A stretch of DNA of 64,000 bases from Chitinophagaceae bacterium (GCA_017853575.1 JAFMJI010000003.1:1-64000); one strand, 5' to 3'. Shown: positions 9,562 to 18,320, numbered from the stretch's first letter. Numbers and translations: made by a program. The notes: generated from the sequence alone by a model not told the origin.

Positions 9562-10107
9562 ATGAAAAGTAATTCAGCGACTTATAAAGTGTTTATTGCT
9601 ACAAGCTTGGATGGATATATTGCTGATATCAATGGCTGTATTGGTTTTCTTGATATTTTTCCTGCTCCTGAAGGGGATGATATGGGGTATAATGATTTTA
9701 TTGATAGAGTAGATGCTATTCTCATGGGGCGCAAGAGTTTTGAAACAGTTTTGAGTTTTGGAATACCCTGGCCATATACTAAGCATGTTTTTGTATGGTC
9801 AAATACAATTAGTGATATACCTGAAGAATTGAATTCAAAAGTCACTTTTGTTAAAGGCAATATCAATGAAGTTATTGATCATGTACATCAATTGAGCTTT
9901 TACAATTTATATATTGATGGAGGTAAAACTATACAGTCTTTCATACAAGAAAATTTGATTGATGAAATGACCATAACTACTGTACCAGTACTTCTGGGGG
10001 AAGGGATTTCTCTTTTTGCAAATTCAAATGGTTTAAAGAAATTCAAATGTGTTGCTAATAAAATTTACCCAAATGGGATGGTTCAAAATAGGTTTATTAG
10101 AATTTGA
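9562..10107 (+). CDS. Dihydrofolate reductase family protein (RibD C-terminal-like)
   Basis: Product is 181 residues. The start KVFIATSLDGYIAD is the family hallmark, followed by the GRKSFETVLSF nucleotide-binding segment and the YIDGGKTIQSFI segment, then LLGEGISLF. This matches the RibD C-terminal/YwjB-YyaP group of DHFR-fold NADPH reductases rather than housekeeping FolA. Likely cytosolic; the substrate is not evident (often a pterin, riboflavin intermediate or unknown). It is the first plus-strand gene of the window and stands alone, followed by a copy of the dispersed repeat. Confidence 0.85.
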   Translation: MKSNSATYKVFIATSLDGYIADINGCIGFLDIFPAPEGDDMGYNDFIDRVDAILMGRKSFETVLSFGIPWPYTKHVFVWSNTISDIPEELNSKVTFVKGNINEVIDHVHQLSFYNLYIDGGKTIQSFIQENLIDEMTITTVPVLLGEGISLFANSNGLKKFKCVANKIYPNGMVQNRFIRI

Positions 10108-10131
10108 TTTCCAATTAAGTAGTTTATAATA

Positions 10132-10215
10132 CCCAGTTTTTGAGATTTTCGATCTGTTTCTTGATTTGACTTATCCATGTTATAAGATAAGTGAGGGAAC
10201 GGAGAAAGTAAAGGG
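10132..10215 (+). repeat. Dispersed composite repeat, copy 3
   Basis: Carries the CCCAGTTTTTGAGATTTTC linker, then TTGATTTGACTTATCCATGT and ATAAGATAAGTGAGG (hairpin C), then the purine tail ending AAAGGGTTA, which runs into the stop codon of the next minus-strand gene. Module A and the GTGCACAG pair are missing. On the minus strand, frames across it remain partly open (a W-I-S-Q-I-K string is recognisable and shared with other copies). Confidence 0.75.
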
Positions 10216-10641
10216 TTAGAGTTCTTTATATTTTTGAGGGGAGAACAACCAAATAAATTGAAATAATAAGGCGCCAATAAAAGTCCATAATATATCATTC
10301 CAGTCAAATCTTAGCTTACCTGACATTTGAGCAAACTCCCATCCTACCAATCCAATGATTGAAATTAAGTTTGCAGAGAGATGTCTCTTTTTATAAAACC
10401 AACTATCCGAGTTCTTCTTGTTGAGTAAGTATGGGATAATTACTACAAATAATGCTGGTATTCCAATTGCAGGGAAAAAGTTAGGCGCAACTCCTAAAAG
10501 ATATTTGATTATTAAATCATCGCCGCTATAATTAGGACGAAAATTATCTTGAATTTGGTTGAAGGCGGTAAAACAAAGCGCAAATATCAAAAACCAATAG
10601 TATTCTAATTTGAATTTCATTTCCTTTTGAGTATTAGACAA
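10216..10641 (-). CDS. Hypothetical four-helix membrane protein
   Basis: Product is 141 residues with about four predicted membrane segments (YYWFLIFALCFTAF, ALFVVIIPYLL, LSANLISIIGLVGWEFAQ, DILWTFIGALLFQFIWLF). The order and size resemble small uncharacterised or VanZ-like integral proteins, but no diagnostic motif is clear. Its last codons overlap the purine tail of repeat copy 3, so the C-terminus may have been shaped by repeat insertion. It shares the strand of the GH2 gene upstream, but a hairpin lies between them, so independent transcription is likely. Function unknown. Confidence 0.6.
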   Translation of the reverse strand: MSNTQKEMKFKLEYYWFLIFALCFTAFNQIQDNFRPNYSGDDLIIKYLLGVAPNFFPAIGIPALFVVIIPYLLNKKNSDSWFYKKRHLSANLISIIGLVGWEFAQMSGKLRFDWNDILWTFIGALLFQFIWLFSPQKYKEL

Positions 10642-10688
10642 AAATATAAAAACATTCAGCTACCCTAACCCACTGACGAACAAAGAAA

Positions 10689-10710
10689 AAGCCATTATTT
10701 CTGATGGCTT
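10689..10710 (-). terminator. Probable intrinsic terminator of the GH2 gene
   Basis: AAGCCAT and ATGGCTT form a 7-bp stem with an 8-nt loop. Read on the minus strand the stem is followed by a T-rich run (TTTTTCTTTG). It lies about 60 bp after the stop codon of the minus-strand GH2 gene. Confidence 0.55.
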
Positions 10711-10772
10711 GTCCAGTGTGGCTCCCCTTTTCAACGAAAGATGTAACAATAACGCGATGATTCAGTGACCTC

Positions 10773-13478
10773 CTACCAAATTTTCTTCAACTGAATGCCA
10801 TTTAAAATGGCTTCCCCTTTTAATGCTTTAAAGTCAACAATTATTCCTGCGTTGTTATTTACAGAAATAGTATGTTTTGAAGAAAATGCATGTAACGGAA
10901 CTAGATCTTGGTTATTACTTAATTGATTTAAAGTAAGTTGGTTGTTGATAAATACAGAAAAGACACGCTCTTTAAATTCTTCTGGAGGTGCATTTGAACC
11001 AAGATTATATACCAATTCATTGGCTTTTGCCGGAGATAATAATTCTGCAAAATGAAGGGTGATTTCATATTCCCCATTGGGGACATCAAATCGAAACTGC
11101 TCGATTCCGGTTCGCTGTGTTTGGAAAATAGGGTCCGCTTCTGTTTCAAGAATATCTTTCGTTGCTCCATAACCTGTTCTTGTACTTCCTTTGATTATGA
11201 AGCTTTGTCCTCCAACATAACCCCAGCTTCCGGATCTATATGCCTGTTCTGGTATCCAGTTTTGGCCCGATTTATCATCAAAATAAAAACGCTTATCTCC
11301 TAAGCTAATATTTAACTCGCTAAAGGGTAAGGCTTTGCTCTGAAAATTTTGACTCAATAAGGTAAAATTAATCTGCGCATGATCCGTGATCACATTGCCA
11401 TTTTCAGAAGAAGTAACAGTAATATCATTTAATCCGTTAGAAAATGGAACGTCAAAAGTAACTAACCCTTGAGCCGTTTCTTTAGTAGCAAATTCTTTAC
11501 CACTTAAGTGGAGTGTAACCTTTTTCTGATTGCTAAAAATTGTAACGGGTTGTGTGCAAGTAAGTTCAGTTTCTGTTTTAGCAAATCCTGTCCGAATATT
11601 CCACTCTTTTGATCCTATCTGAATATAAGGTCTGCTTAGCAAATTAGATTGATAGAATCGATAGCCATCCTTTGGTTTTCTATCCCAAGTTAAAAGTCCC
11701 TTGGCATTCAGATGTGGTGTGGTTTCGGAGCGTTGTTCTGAACTAAATTCTGATAAATTCCATACCATTCCTGCTGCCACAAATGGTCTGCTCATTATAT
11801 CTTTTAAATACGACTGGTGTAAAATTGTCGTGTATTCAATTGTTTTATCAAATTTGTCGGGTGTGAAATTGTGCAAACGAGCATCCGCATCAGATCCATA
11901 TTCTGTTACTAATAATGGCTTATTAGCAAGCTCTTTGTGATGTGTATCTAAAAACTTCCCAAAATCCGCAAGTGTTCCGCTGTACCAGCCTTGATATAAA
12001 TTCCAGCCCACTAATTTTGGTATTTTGGTAATGCCTACCTTGTTGTATAATTCCCAGGCACCATGATTCGGGATCATTGTATACCGCAAACTGTCCTCCT
12101 GGTGGATTAAATCTTCCAATTCTTGAGCTAATTTAGCGACTGCCTTGAAATACGTTTCCTGCTGTTCAGTTCCTCTGCTATGCCGTGGCATTAACAATAT
12201 TTCATTCATGTAAGTCCAAATAATCAAACTAGGATGATTGTAGTTTTGCCTCATCATTTCCAGTTGCATTTGTTTGGCATTCATGGTGAACGCTTCAGTC
12301 TCTGTAATCCGGTTCATAATGGGAGCTTCGATTGAGGTCAAAATCCCAAGCCGATCACAAGCTTCAATGACAGCTTGATCTTGTGGGTAATGGGCAATCC
12401 GCAAGAAATTACCCCCCATTTGCTTTAGCAACTCTACATCATGTACATGCATAGCCACCGGCAAGGCATTCCCCATCGCTTTAAAATCCTGGTGACGACT
12501 TGCTCCTATTAACTTTACATATTTTCCATTTAAGAAAAACCCTTTCTCAGCATCAAATGAATACCAACGAAATCCAAGCGGTTGAACTGTTTCGTCAAAT
12601 TTTTCATTCGAAGTGGCGTCAGAAATAGTAGAGACTACACGGTATAAATAGGGATCCTCAATCGACCACAAATGTTGTCCTTTAATATTCTTGAACTCTT
12701 GAAAGAAATCCAACTTTTGTCCAGCATTGAGGTTAATTTGACTCGTTTGTTCTGCGAATAGTTTCCCATCAGCATCATATATTTTGTGGCTGATGCTTAA
12801 TTTCTGTTTGCTTTGGCTCTTATTTATTAATGCGCCCTTCAAATGAACCATGGCTGATTTAGCATTCACAACTGGTGTACTAATAAAAATTCCAGACGAG
12901 GCATAGTTATCTGCATCAAAATGCACTTTATTGATCGCTTTTAACTCAACATCACGATAGATGCCACCAAAAAAAGTAAAATCCGCTGCCAATGGAGGAA
13001 TATTGTCATTGTGACTGTTATCTACTTTTACAACGAGTTGGTGAGGTGTATTTTCTCCAGCATTAAAGTGGATAAAATCATGGATGGGAAATGAAAATGC
13101 TGTGTAGCCACCAATATGTTTTCCTATCGACTTTCCATTTAAAAATACTTCTGCAACTTGACCTACTCCTTCAAATTGTAAGTAAACTTCTTTGTCTTCC
13201 CAGTTTGAAGGAATATAAATCGTTTTTTTATACCAGCCTTCGCCCCGATAATAGCCTGGTTCTTCGTCAAAAACATCTTTTGAATTCCAGGAATGAGGAA
13301 TTGCAACTGTAACCCATTTATTTTGACTGGAAGCTTTAGTTGTATCTCCTTTAAAAAACGACCAGTTGGAATTGATCGTGGTAGATATTCTTTCTTGGGC
13401 TTGTATAGAATGGCATGCAAGTAAAATAAAAGTGAGTAGATAGATTTTCCTTTTCATGTTCATTTTAATCTTTTTCAT
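10773..13478 (-). CDS. Glycoside hydrolase family 2 protein (beta-galactosidase-like) with C-terminal malectin domain
   Basis: Product is 901 residues with a signal peptide ending near SIQAQ. Domain order fits GH2: N-terminal jelly-roll sugar-binding domain (about 30-200, with YYRGEGWYKKTIYIP and LNGKSIGKHIGGY), Ig-like domain, then the TIM barrel from about residue 310 (GASRHQDF, NFLRIAHYPQD). The acid/base Glu is in WTYMNEI and the likely nucleophile Glu in LLVTEYGSD. A malectin-like carbohydrate-binding domain closes the protein (GEYEITLHFAEL). It would cleave terminal beta-galactosides or similar from plant or algal glycans in the periplasm or outside. A short N-terminal extension with three possible ATGs precedes the signal peptide. 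Confidence 0.9.
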   Translation of the reverse strand: MKKIKMNMKRKIYLLTFILLACHSIQAQERISTTINSNWSFFKGDTTKASSQNKWVTVAIPHSWNSKDVFDEEPGYYRGEGWYKKTIYIPSNWEDKEVYLQFEGVGQVAEVFLNGKSIGKHIGGYTAFSFPIHDFIHFNAGENTPHQLVVKVDNSHNDNIPPLAADFTFFGGIYRDVELKAINKVHFDADNYASSGIFISTPVVNAKSAMVHLKGALINKSQSKQKLSISHKIYDADGKLFAEQTSQINLNAGQKLDFFQEFKNIKGQHLWSIEDPYLYRVVSTISDATSNEKFDETVQPLGFRWYSFDAEKGFFLNGKYVKLIGASRHQDFKAMGNALPVAMHVHDVELLKQMGGNFLRIAHYPQDQAVIEACDRLGILTSIEAPIMNRITETEAFTMNAKQMQLEMMRQNYNHPSLIIWTYMNEILLMPRHSRGTEQQETYFKAVAKLAQELEDLIHQEDSLRYTMIPNHGAWELYNKVGITKIPKLVGWNLYQGWYSGTLADFGKFLDTHHKELANKPLLVTEYGSDADARLHNFTPDKFDKTIEYTTILHQSYLKDIMSRPFVAAGMVWNLSEFSSEQRSETTPHLNAKGLLTWDRKPKDGYRFYQSNLLSRPYIQIGSKEWNIRTGFAKTETELTCTQPVTIFSNQKKVTLHLSGKEFATKETAQGLVTFDVPFSNGLNDITVTSSENGNVITDHAQINFTLLSQNFQSKALPFSELNISLGDKRFYFDDKSGQNWIPEQAYRSGSWGYVGGQSFIIKGSTRTGYGATKDILETEADPIFQTQRTGIEQFRFDVPNGEYEITLHFAELLSPAKANELVYNLGSNAPPEEFKERVFSVFINNQLTLNQLSNNQDLVPLHAFSSKHTISVNNNAGIIVDFKALKGEAILNGIQLKKIW

Positions 13479-13609
13479 TGAAGATTCTAAATTATCGTAT
13501 TTACTTTCTATTTAATAACAAAAATATTAGCCAGGTGTATGTGTCCCTATTTCCATGACAGTTTAGATCTTAAGTGAATACCATACTTTTAAATCACCAA
13601 ATAACACCA

Positions 13610-13754
13610 AACCCTTGTAGGTCAATCACTTACAAGGGTTTTTTATTTAGGGTGCACAGAAAGGTGCACAGTTTTTGGGATTTTCCTTCTGGTTCTTGAT
13701 TTGACTTATCCATGTTATAAGATAAGTGAATAGAGGCTGAGCGCAAAGGGGTTA
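13610..13754 (+). repeat. Dispersed composite repeat, copy 4 (most complete)
   Basis: The fullest copy. Module A is a hairpin (ACCCTTGTAGG / CTTACAAGGGT) with a T-run, like an intrinsic terminator. Module B is GTGCACAG-AAAG-GTGCACAG. A linker TTTTTGGGATTTTCCTTC leads to module C, an inverted repeat ACTTATC-CATGTTATAA-GATAAGT. A tail ends AAAGGGGTTA, roughly the inverse of the AACCCTT start. It lies in the intergenic region between the divergently transcribed GH2 and SMP-30-like genes. Confidence 0.8.
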
Positions 13755-13788
13755 TATTTACAATTCAATAGCGTTAAATATTTTAATT

Positions 13789-14604
13789 ATGAGAAAAATA
13801 ATTATATCTGTATTCATATTTCTTTCATGTTCATCCATTTTCGCTCAGTACAGTTTAAAAAAAATATGGGAGTCTGATTCTGTAACGTTAAAAGGTCCAG
13901 AATCCGCCACATACGATCCAGTCTCCAAAACCGTTTATATTTCAAGTATGAACAATGGAAGTCTTGTTCAAATGGATTTGAATGGTAAAATTATAAATGG
14001 TGAATGGGTGAAAGGACTTTCATCTAACAAAGGCATTGGATTTCACAATGGGTTTCTTTACAATGCAGAAACTGCTTCAGTAGCGGTAATTGATATGAAA
14101 AACGGCACTTTACTAAACCGCATTCCAGTTGAGGGTGCTGTGATGCTGAATGATCTTGATGTAGATGAAAAGGGAGTTGTGTATGTGAGTGATACAAGAA
14201 CGGGCAAGGTGTACAAGATTGAAAATAACAAACCAGTTATCTATCTTGAAAACATTCCAGGCGCAAATGGTATCTTGACTGTAGGGTCAGATGTATATGT
14301 TGCAGGAACCAATACTTTTATGAAAGTAGATGCTGATAAGAAAATCACTCAAATTGGAGAAGGTTATGAAAATGGCCTTGATGGCATTGTAATGATTTCA
14401 AAGGATGAATTTATTCTCAGCAATTATAGAGGGATGTTATATTATGTTTCTGCCAAAGGAGAAAAACAAATTTTGTTAGATACGCGCGATAAAAAGATTA
14501 TGGCGAATGATATCAGTTTTGATAAAAAGTCAAATACACTTTTTGTACCATCATTCGGAACGAACAGAATCCTAGGTTATAGTTTAACTAAATCCAGTAA
14601 TTGA
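13789..14604 (+). CDS. Secreted SMP-30/gluconolactonase-like beta-propeller protein
   Basis: Product is 271 residues with a signal peptide (IFLSCSSIFAQ). Repeated short beta-strand blocks follow: GPESATYDPVSKTVYISS, LNDLDVDEKGVVYVSDT, ANGILTVGSDVYVAG, GLDGIVMISKDEFILSN. These match the SMP-30/strictosidine-synthase-like six-bladed propeller family, whose members are calcium-dependent lactonases or binding proteins. Length fits. The catalytic assignment is uncertain; the Asn/Asp metal positions cannot be confirmed by eye. Transcribed divergently from the GH2 gene, which suggests a link to sugar-acid metabolism, but a repeat copy lies between them. Confidence 0.75.
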   Translation: MRKIIISVFIFLSCSSIFAQYSLKKIWESDSVTLKGPESATYDPVSKTVYISSMNNGSLVQMDLNGKIINGEWVKGLSSNKGIGFHNGFLYNAETASVAVIDMKNGTLLNRIPVEGAVMLNDLDVDEKGVVYVSDTRTGKVYKIENNKPVIYLENIPGANGILTVGSDVYVAGTNTFMKVDADKKITQIGEGYENGLDGIVMISKDEFILSNYRGMLYYVSAKGEKQILLDTRDKKIMANDISFDKKSNTLFVPSFGTNRILGYSLTKSSN

Positions 14605-14628
14605 TTTTTTAAATATTACCGAACCCTT

Positions 14629-14690
14629 TAGGTCAACAGCTACATGGATTTTATTTGTTAAATCCCCTCTCCGAGTTCAATTATGTAAAT
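14629..14690. repeat. Degenerate composite repeat, copy 5
   Basis: ACCCTTTAGGTCAACAG...CATGGATTTT resembles a decayed hairpin A. It is followed by AAATCCCCTCTCCGAGTTCAA, whose reverse complement resembles the ACTCGGAGAGGGG tail of copy 7. The CCCCTCTCCGA string also resembles the 3-prime end of a serine tRNA, but no tRNA body is present. Assignment to the family is tentative. Confidence 0.35.
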
Positions 14691-14699
14691 AAACATATT

Positions 14700-15437
14700 T
14701 TACTCAGTTATAGGAATTTCATACCCATCAGCAATTGCTTTTTGTAATTCGGTTATTGTTTTATTTAGATTTTCGTAAAAATATTGAACTGCTGTATAAT
14801 TCAATGAATACCTTAAGTCTAATAATCTATTATTGCATTCTAGTAAATAATTCCTGTCATACGTCATGAGCGTAGCATCTTCTTTAATTATCTTATTTTT
14901 GGGGTCAATATAATTTCTACCGTCAAAGATTTTGTAGTTCATATTTTTTAAATTCTGCTTGTACCCATTAAGTGAAACTGATTCAAAATCGTTTAATTGA
15001 TCTATCAATTGCCAATATGTAGCTAACAGTGTAGCTACTTTTCTGTTTTGTACAATTCTCATTCCACCTGACTTTAATTGAGAAGAGGTTCTTTCGACAA
15101 ATGTTGTTGGTCGACTACCTCCAAGTTTTAAACTTACTCGATAAAATTGTATAGTATTTTCTGGAGTCCATTTTCCTGCTGATAATAAGTTAATGGCAGT
15201 ATCATAATATAATATTTGTGTCTTCGTAAATTTTATTGATTCATTCAAATCAAATTTATCTTTTGAGAGATCTTCCATTAGACTCTTCATGTATTGAACT
15301 TCTTTGAGTCCTTCTACATAATGCTCTCTTTTATTTTCTGCGAGAAAGCCAAGTGTCACTGCAGCAAAAAGCATCAAAAATTCAGCGATGTATTCTTTCC
15401 ATTTTTTTGGGTGATGTGAATGATGATGGACTTCCAT
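14700..15437 (-). CDS. Membrane-anchored His-rich-start protein (MEVHH family), copy 1
   Basis: Product is 245 residues. It begins MEVHHHSHHPKKWKEYI and is followed by a single hydrophobic segment (AEFLMLFAAVTLGFLAE) and a long helical C-terminal region without further membrane segments. A shared core motif appears near residue 110-135: TFVERTSSQLKSGGMRIVQNRKV. Three other copies with the same start are in this window, plus a more distant relative. Known homologues are common hypothetical proteins of Bacteroidota. The His cluster could bind metal, but this is inference. It is flanked by repeat copies on both sides and has no operon partner. Confidence 0.75.
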   Translation of the reverse strand: MEVHHHSHHPKKWKEYIAEFLMLFAAVTLGFLAENKREHYVEGLKEVQYMKSLMEDLSKDKFDLNESIKFTKTQILYYDTAINLLSAGKWTPENTIQFYRVSLKLGGSRPTTFVERTSSQLKSGGMRIVQNRKVATLLATYWQLIDQLNDFESVSLNGYKQNLKNMNYKIFDGRNYIDPKNKIIKEDATLMTYDRNYLLECNNRLLDLRYSLNYTAVQYFYENLNKTITELQKAIADGYEIPITE

Positions 15438-15522
15438 AATTCATTATTTCACTCAAAATAAGATTTAAAGCGGAAATATTATAATTCCGATTTTATTATA
15501 AACTGGCCAAATAGATGAACAT

Positions 15523-15590
15523 AAAACCCTTGTAGGTAATTGACCTACAAGGGTTTTGTTTTAGGGTATACAGTAGGGTATAGTTTTTGG
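15523..15590 (+). repeat. Dispersed composite repeat, copy 6 (modules A and B)
   Basis: A perfect hairpin (AAAACCCTTGTAGGT / ACCTACAAGGGTTTT, 5-nt loop) is followed by a variant module B, GGGTATACAGTAGGGTATAG, and TTTTTGG. In this copy GTGCAC has become GTATAC. Module C is missing. The repeat lies immediately 3-prime of the truncated alpha/beta hydrolase remnant on the minus strand and could act as its terminator. Confidence 0.75.
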
Positions 15591-15593
15591 ATC

Positions 15594-15770
15594 TCATTGA
15601 TCCAATCCTTTGCTTTTTAAAAATGATGAAAGTAAGTTAGCGACTTCGATGTTGTTCAAATCAGACATCGGGAAATGCGTATTCCCTTTTAATCCTACAT
15701 CAGGAAGTCTTATGACAGTAACATCTCCTCCATATTTATTTACTACATCCCTTATACTTTCCTTGAAGTT
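15594..15770 (-). pseudogene. C-terminal remnant of an alpha/beta hydrolase
   Basis: A minus-strand frame of about 58 codons with no start codon reads FKESIRDVVNKYGG, then VIRLPDVGLKGNTHFPMSD, then a helical end (LLSSFLKSKGLDQ). The GNTHFPMSDLNN segment is the typical end of alpha/beta-hydrolase proteins, with the His expected to be the catalytic one. The remnant begins one codon after the stop codon of the cupin gene, in the same frame, so everything upstream of it has been deleted. It has no plausible independent start. Confidence 0.65.
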
Positions 15771-16247
15771 TTATTTGCTTTTTAATTTATCTGCTATGCC
15801 ATCATAATATGCTTGGGTGAGTTTTTCGGTCCATACTGTTGGTTGTGCTCCACCGTAAATAGCTAGGTAGGTAACATCTTTTTCTTTTGATGATGCATGC
15901 CAATGTTCTGTGTCTTTGGCGCATTTAATGATATCACCTTTTTTCATGATGATGGGTTCTTTCCCTTTTTCCTGATAATATCCCTCACCTTCAACAATAA
16001 CCAGTACTTGAACAGATCCGTGTTTATGCCAGTCAAGTGTTGAGTTTGCTTTAAAAGTAGCTTTGGTAATATTATAGCTGAAATCTTCATCTGCCTGTAG
16101 AACACCATTTAACCAGGCTTCTCCAATATAATGTGTGTTAGGAGCTTTCGGTCCTTGAGTTAAATATGAAGATTTCAAATAATCAGACTGTTGTGTAAAT
16201 CCCCAAAGTGGCAGTGATCCAAGAATCATTAAAACTAATATTCTCAT
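15771..16247 (-). CDS. Secreted cupin-domain protein
   Basis: Product is 158 residues with a signal peptide (MRILVLMILGSLPLWGFTQQ). Residues about 60-130 form a single cupin: STLDWHKHGSVQVLVIVEGEGYY with the metal-ligand type His pair, a Glu, and later TEHWHASS with the last His. It is probably a periplasmic metal-binding enzyme or sensor; the substrate is unknown. Length is normal for this single-domain group. The gene seems intact, but directly after its stop codon lies the remnant of an alpha/beta hydrolase, a partner often found with such cupins, so an ancestral two-gene unit may have been broken by deletion. Confidence 0.85.
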   Translation of the reverse strand: MRILVLMILGSLPLWGFTQQSDYLKSSYLTQGPKAPNTHYIGEAWLNGVLQADEDFSYNITKATFKANSTLDWHKHGSVQVLVIVEGEGYYQEKGKEPIIMKKGDIIKCAKDTEHWHASSKEKDVTYLAIYGGAQPTVWTEKLTQAYYDGIADKLKSK

Positions 16248-16325
16248 TTTCTGTTTTTTAGAAGAGTAATATACATTAAATGAAGCTTTTTGTAATCAGA
16301 ATTATTTTTAAAATCTTCATTACCA

Positions 16326-16410
16326 GAAAGGTGCAAAGTTTTTGGGATTTTCATTTCAGGTTATAGATTTGGTTTATCCATGTTATTAGATAAACTCGGA
16401 GAGGGGTAGA
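16326..16410 (+). repeat. Dispersed composite repeat, copy 7
   Basis: Contains one half of module B (GAAAGGTGCAAAG), the TTTTTGGGATTTTC linker, and a diverged hairpin C (GGTTTATCCATGTTATTAGATAAACTC), then a tail GGAGAGGGGTAGA. Lies between the cupin gene and the TMEM175-like gene. Confidence 0.65.
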
Positions 16411-16431
16411 TACTTTTAATAACGTATTATA

Positions 16432-17058
16432 TTATTTCTGATTTGCTCTGTTTGCTCTTCCAAATAATATTTGAAAAAAAAGTGGGGCAATAAAAAGATA
16501 AACTACCCAACTTTTTTCAAGAAATGCCAATGGAATAATTAGGATATATATGATGGTAGGAAGTATGATACGCCAGCACATGTTGTGATAAAGTGACTTA
16601 TCTACATTCGGGTCTATAAATTTTTTCTCCCAAGAATAAATCAGCATAGCTAAGTGTAGAATACTGACAAGGATCAAATTGATGCTGTATACAATGACAC
16701 TGATAGTTGTGTACAGATAATTCGCTAAAAATCCTGATGAAAAAGGAATCAGACAAATAAACATCAAAAAAAAGATGTTTAACCAAATACTAAAGATATT
16801 CGTTTTGACCATATGGTGGTGATTGAAATGGGTATCTACCCAAAAAGCACCTACTACAATGAAACCTAAAAAGAAAATAAATAGTTTAGGAATTATTTGA
16901 TCTAACATGAATGATCTTAGGTTGTGCTCATTCTCACCCGGTGGAACCACCAACGCAAGAGAAAGAATGGTAATCACTATTGCAAATACAGAATCTGTTA
17001 GCGCCTGAATACGGTTAACATTTAGTTCTGTAAAGTGAATAATATTCGATTTTTTCAC
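16432..17058 (-). CDS. TMEM175/DUF1211-family potassium channel-like protein
   Basis: Product is 208 residues from a GTG at 17058; no ATG is available and a TTG further upstream is less likely. The family signature near the N-terminus is clear: NRIQALTDSVFAIVITIL corresponds to the pore-lining first helix of bacterial TMEM175 channels (R...FSD motif). About six hydrophobic segments follow. Bacterial members form tetrameric K+-permeable channels in the inner membrane. Length fits the single-repeat bacterial form. It stands alone, divergent from the amidase gene. Confidence 0.85.
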   Translation of the reverse strand: MKKSNIIHFTELNVNRIQALTDSVFAIVITILSLALVVPPGENEHNLRSFMLDQIIPKLFIFFLGFIVVGAFWVDTHFNHHHMVKTNIFSIWLNIFFLMFICLIPFSSGFLANYLYTTISVIVYSINLILVSILHLAMLIYSWEKKFIDPNVDKSLYHNMCWRIILPTIIYILIIPLAFLEKSWVVYLFIAPLFFQILFGRANRANQK

Positions 17059-17245
17059 GGGTGCTAAACTAAATGGACTTACTATCAAAATGAATAATGT
17101 TTATAATATTATCACATGATTATAATTCTTTGAATTGTAGATGAATGATTTAAAGTATTTCAATCTTCAAACTCATAAATCATTGACTATAAAAAGAAAT
17201 AGCAGTTAAATAGTAAAGGAAAGTTTGATTTTTATATTAATTTGT

Positions 17246-18262
17246 ATGAAGAATCTTGATTATATGAAATACATATTAATATTGTCTCTCACGCTGTCTT
17301 CATTCATCACCAACGGTCAGTTGCATAAAAAAGTCATTTTTACTCCAACCAATTATTATTCTTTTTTTTCAGCCAATACAAAACCAGTACTAACTATCAA
17401 ACCTGGAGATACCATTGTAACCAGTTCAGTGGATTGTGATGGATTTGATAAATACGGTACCAAGCGCTCAATTGGCGCTGCAGAAAATCCATTGACTGGT
17501 CCATTTTATATAGAAGGTGCAGAAGAGGGCGATGTTATACAAATTACATTTACCGACATGAAGTTTAGTAGAAATACAGCATTGTGTTTACCCTTTTTTC
17601 ATGAACGAAGTATGCCCTCCTCTATAACCGACATGGTTAAAAACAATTTAACACCCATTGTCTGGGATTTAGACTTACAGAAAAATAAGGCAAAACTTCA
17701 AGCTTCATCAGAACATTTAAAAAACTTTGAAGTTGCAATTAACCCTTTCCTTGGTTGTGTGGGATTAGCAGCACCTCAGGGTCAAGAAGTTGGTACTGGT
17801 GATTCAGGTCCATTTGGCGGCAATATGGATTTTAATAGAGTTACAAAGCATGCATCAGTTTATCTTCCGGTATATAATAAAGGAGGTTTATTGTATTTGG
17901 GAGATGGCCATGCTGCACAAGGTGATGGTGAATTAAACTGGATGGCTTTGGAAACTTCGATAGACTATGCATTCACAGTGAAACTTATTAAAGGCCAAGC
18001 CAAAAAACAAGACTATCCCAGGGTTGAAGACGCAATGTATATCATGACTGTTGGAATGGATGCCACACTTGATAATTCATTAAAAATTGCAACCAAAGGA
18101 ATGCTTGATTGGTTGCAAGAGGAGTATGGTTTGAGTATTGAGGAGGCAACGCAAGTAATGGGTTCATCTATTGAATACAAAATTGCTGAAATAGTAGATC
18201 CTAAAGTAGAAGTTGTAGCAATGATTAAAAAAGATGTTTTAAGCAAGATTCAAAAAAATTAA
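17246..18262 (+). CDS. Secreted acetamidase/formamidase family protein
   Basis: Product is about 338 residues; an ATG at 17264 is equally possible and begins directly at the signal peptide (MKYILILSLTLSSFITNGQ). Family segments include VLTIKPGDTIVTSSVDCDG, GPFYIEGAEEGDVIQITF, NPFLGCVGLAAPQGQEVGTGDSGPFGGNMD and YLGDGHAAQGDGELN, all characteristic of the FmdA_AmdA fold. It should hydrolyse short amides such as formamide or acetamide, releasing ammonia. A signal peptide is unusual for the classic cytosolic enzyme but common in Bacteroidota homologues. It is followed closely by a membrane-anchored protein gene. Confidence 0.9.
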   Translation: MKNLDYMKYILILSLTLSSFITNGQLHKKVIFTPTNYYSFFSANTKPVLTIKPGDTIVTSSVDCDGFDKYGTKRSIGAAENPLTGPFYIEGAEEGDVIQITFTDMKFSRNTALCLPFFHERSMPSSITDMVKNNLTPIVWDLDLQKNKAKLQASSEHLKNFEVAINPFLGCVGLAAPQGQEVGTGDSGPFGGNMDFNRVTKHASVYLPVYNKGGLLYLGDGHAAQGDGELNWMALETSIDYAFTVKLIKGQAKKQDYPRVEDAMYIMTVGMDATLDNSLKIATKGMLDWLQEEYGLSIEEATQVMGSSIEYKIAEIVDPKVEVVAMIKKDVLSKIQKN

Positions 18263-18320
18263 AATTAGATTATTTAATTTTCTGAAATATAATTTAACCA
18301 CGTCTTAATAACACATATTT

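Noticed and set aside
10083-10307. Minus-strand open frame of 74 codons across repeat copy 3
   Set aside because: It spans the end of two real genes and the repeat; its only recognisable text (MDKSNQE) is the repeat itself in a second frame.
15610-15807. Plus-strand open frame over the hydrolase stub
   Set aside because: It is the reverse of the stub and cupin end. The minus-strand frame has family motifs, this one does not.
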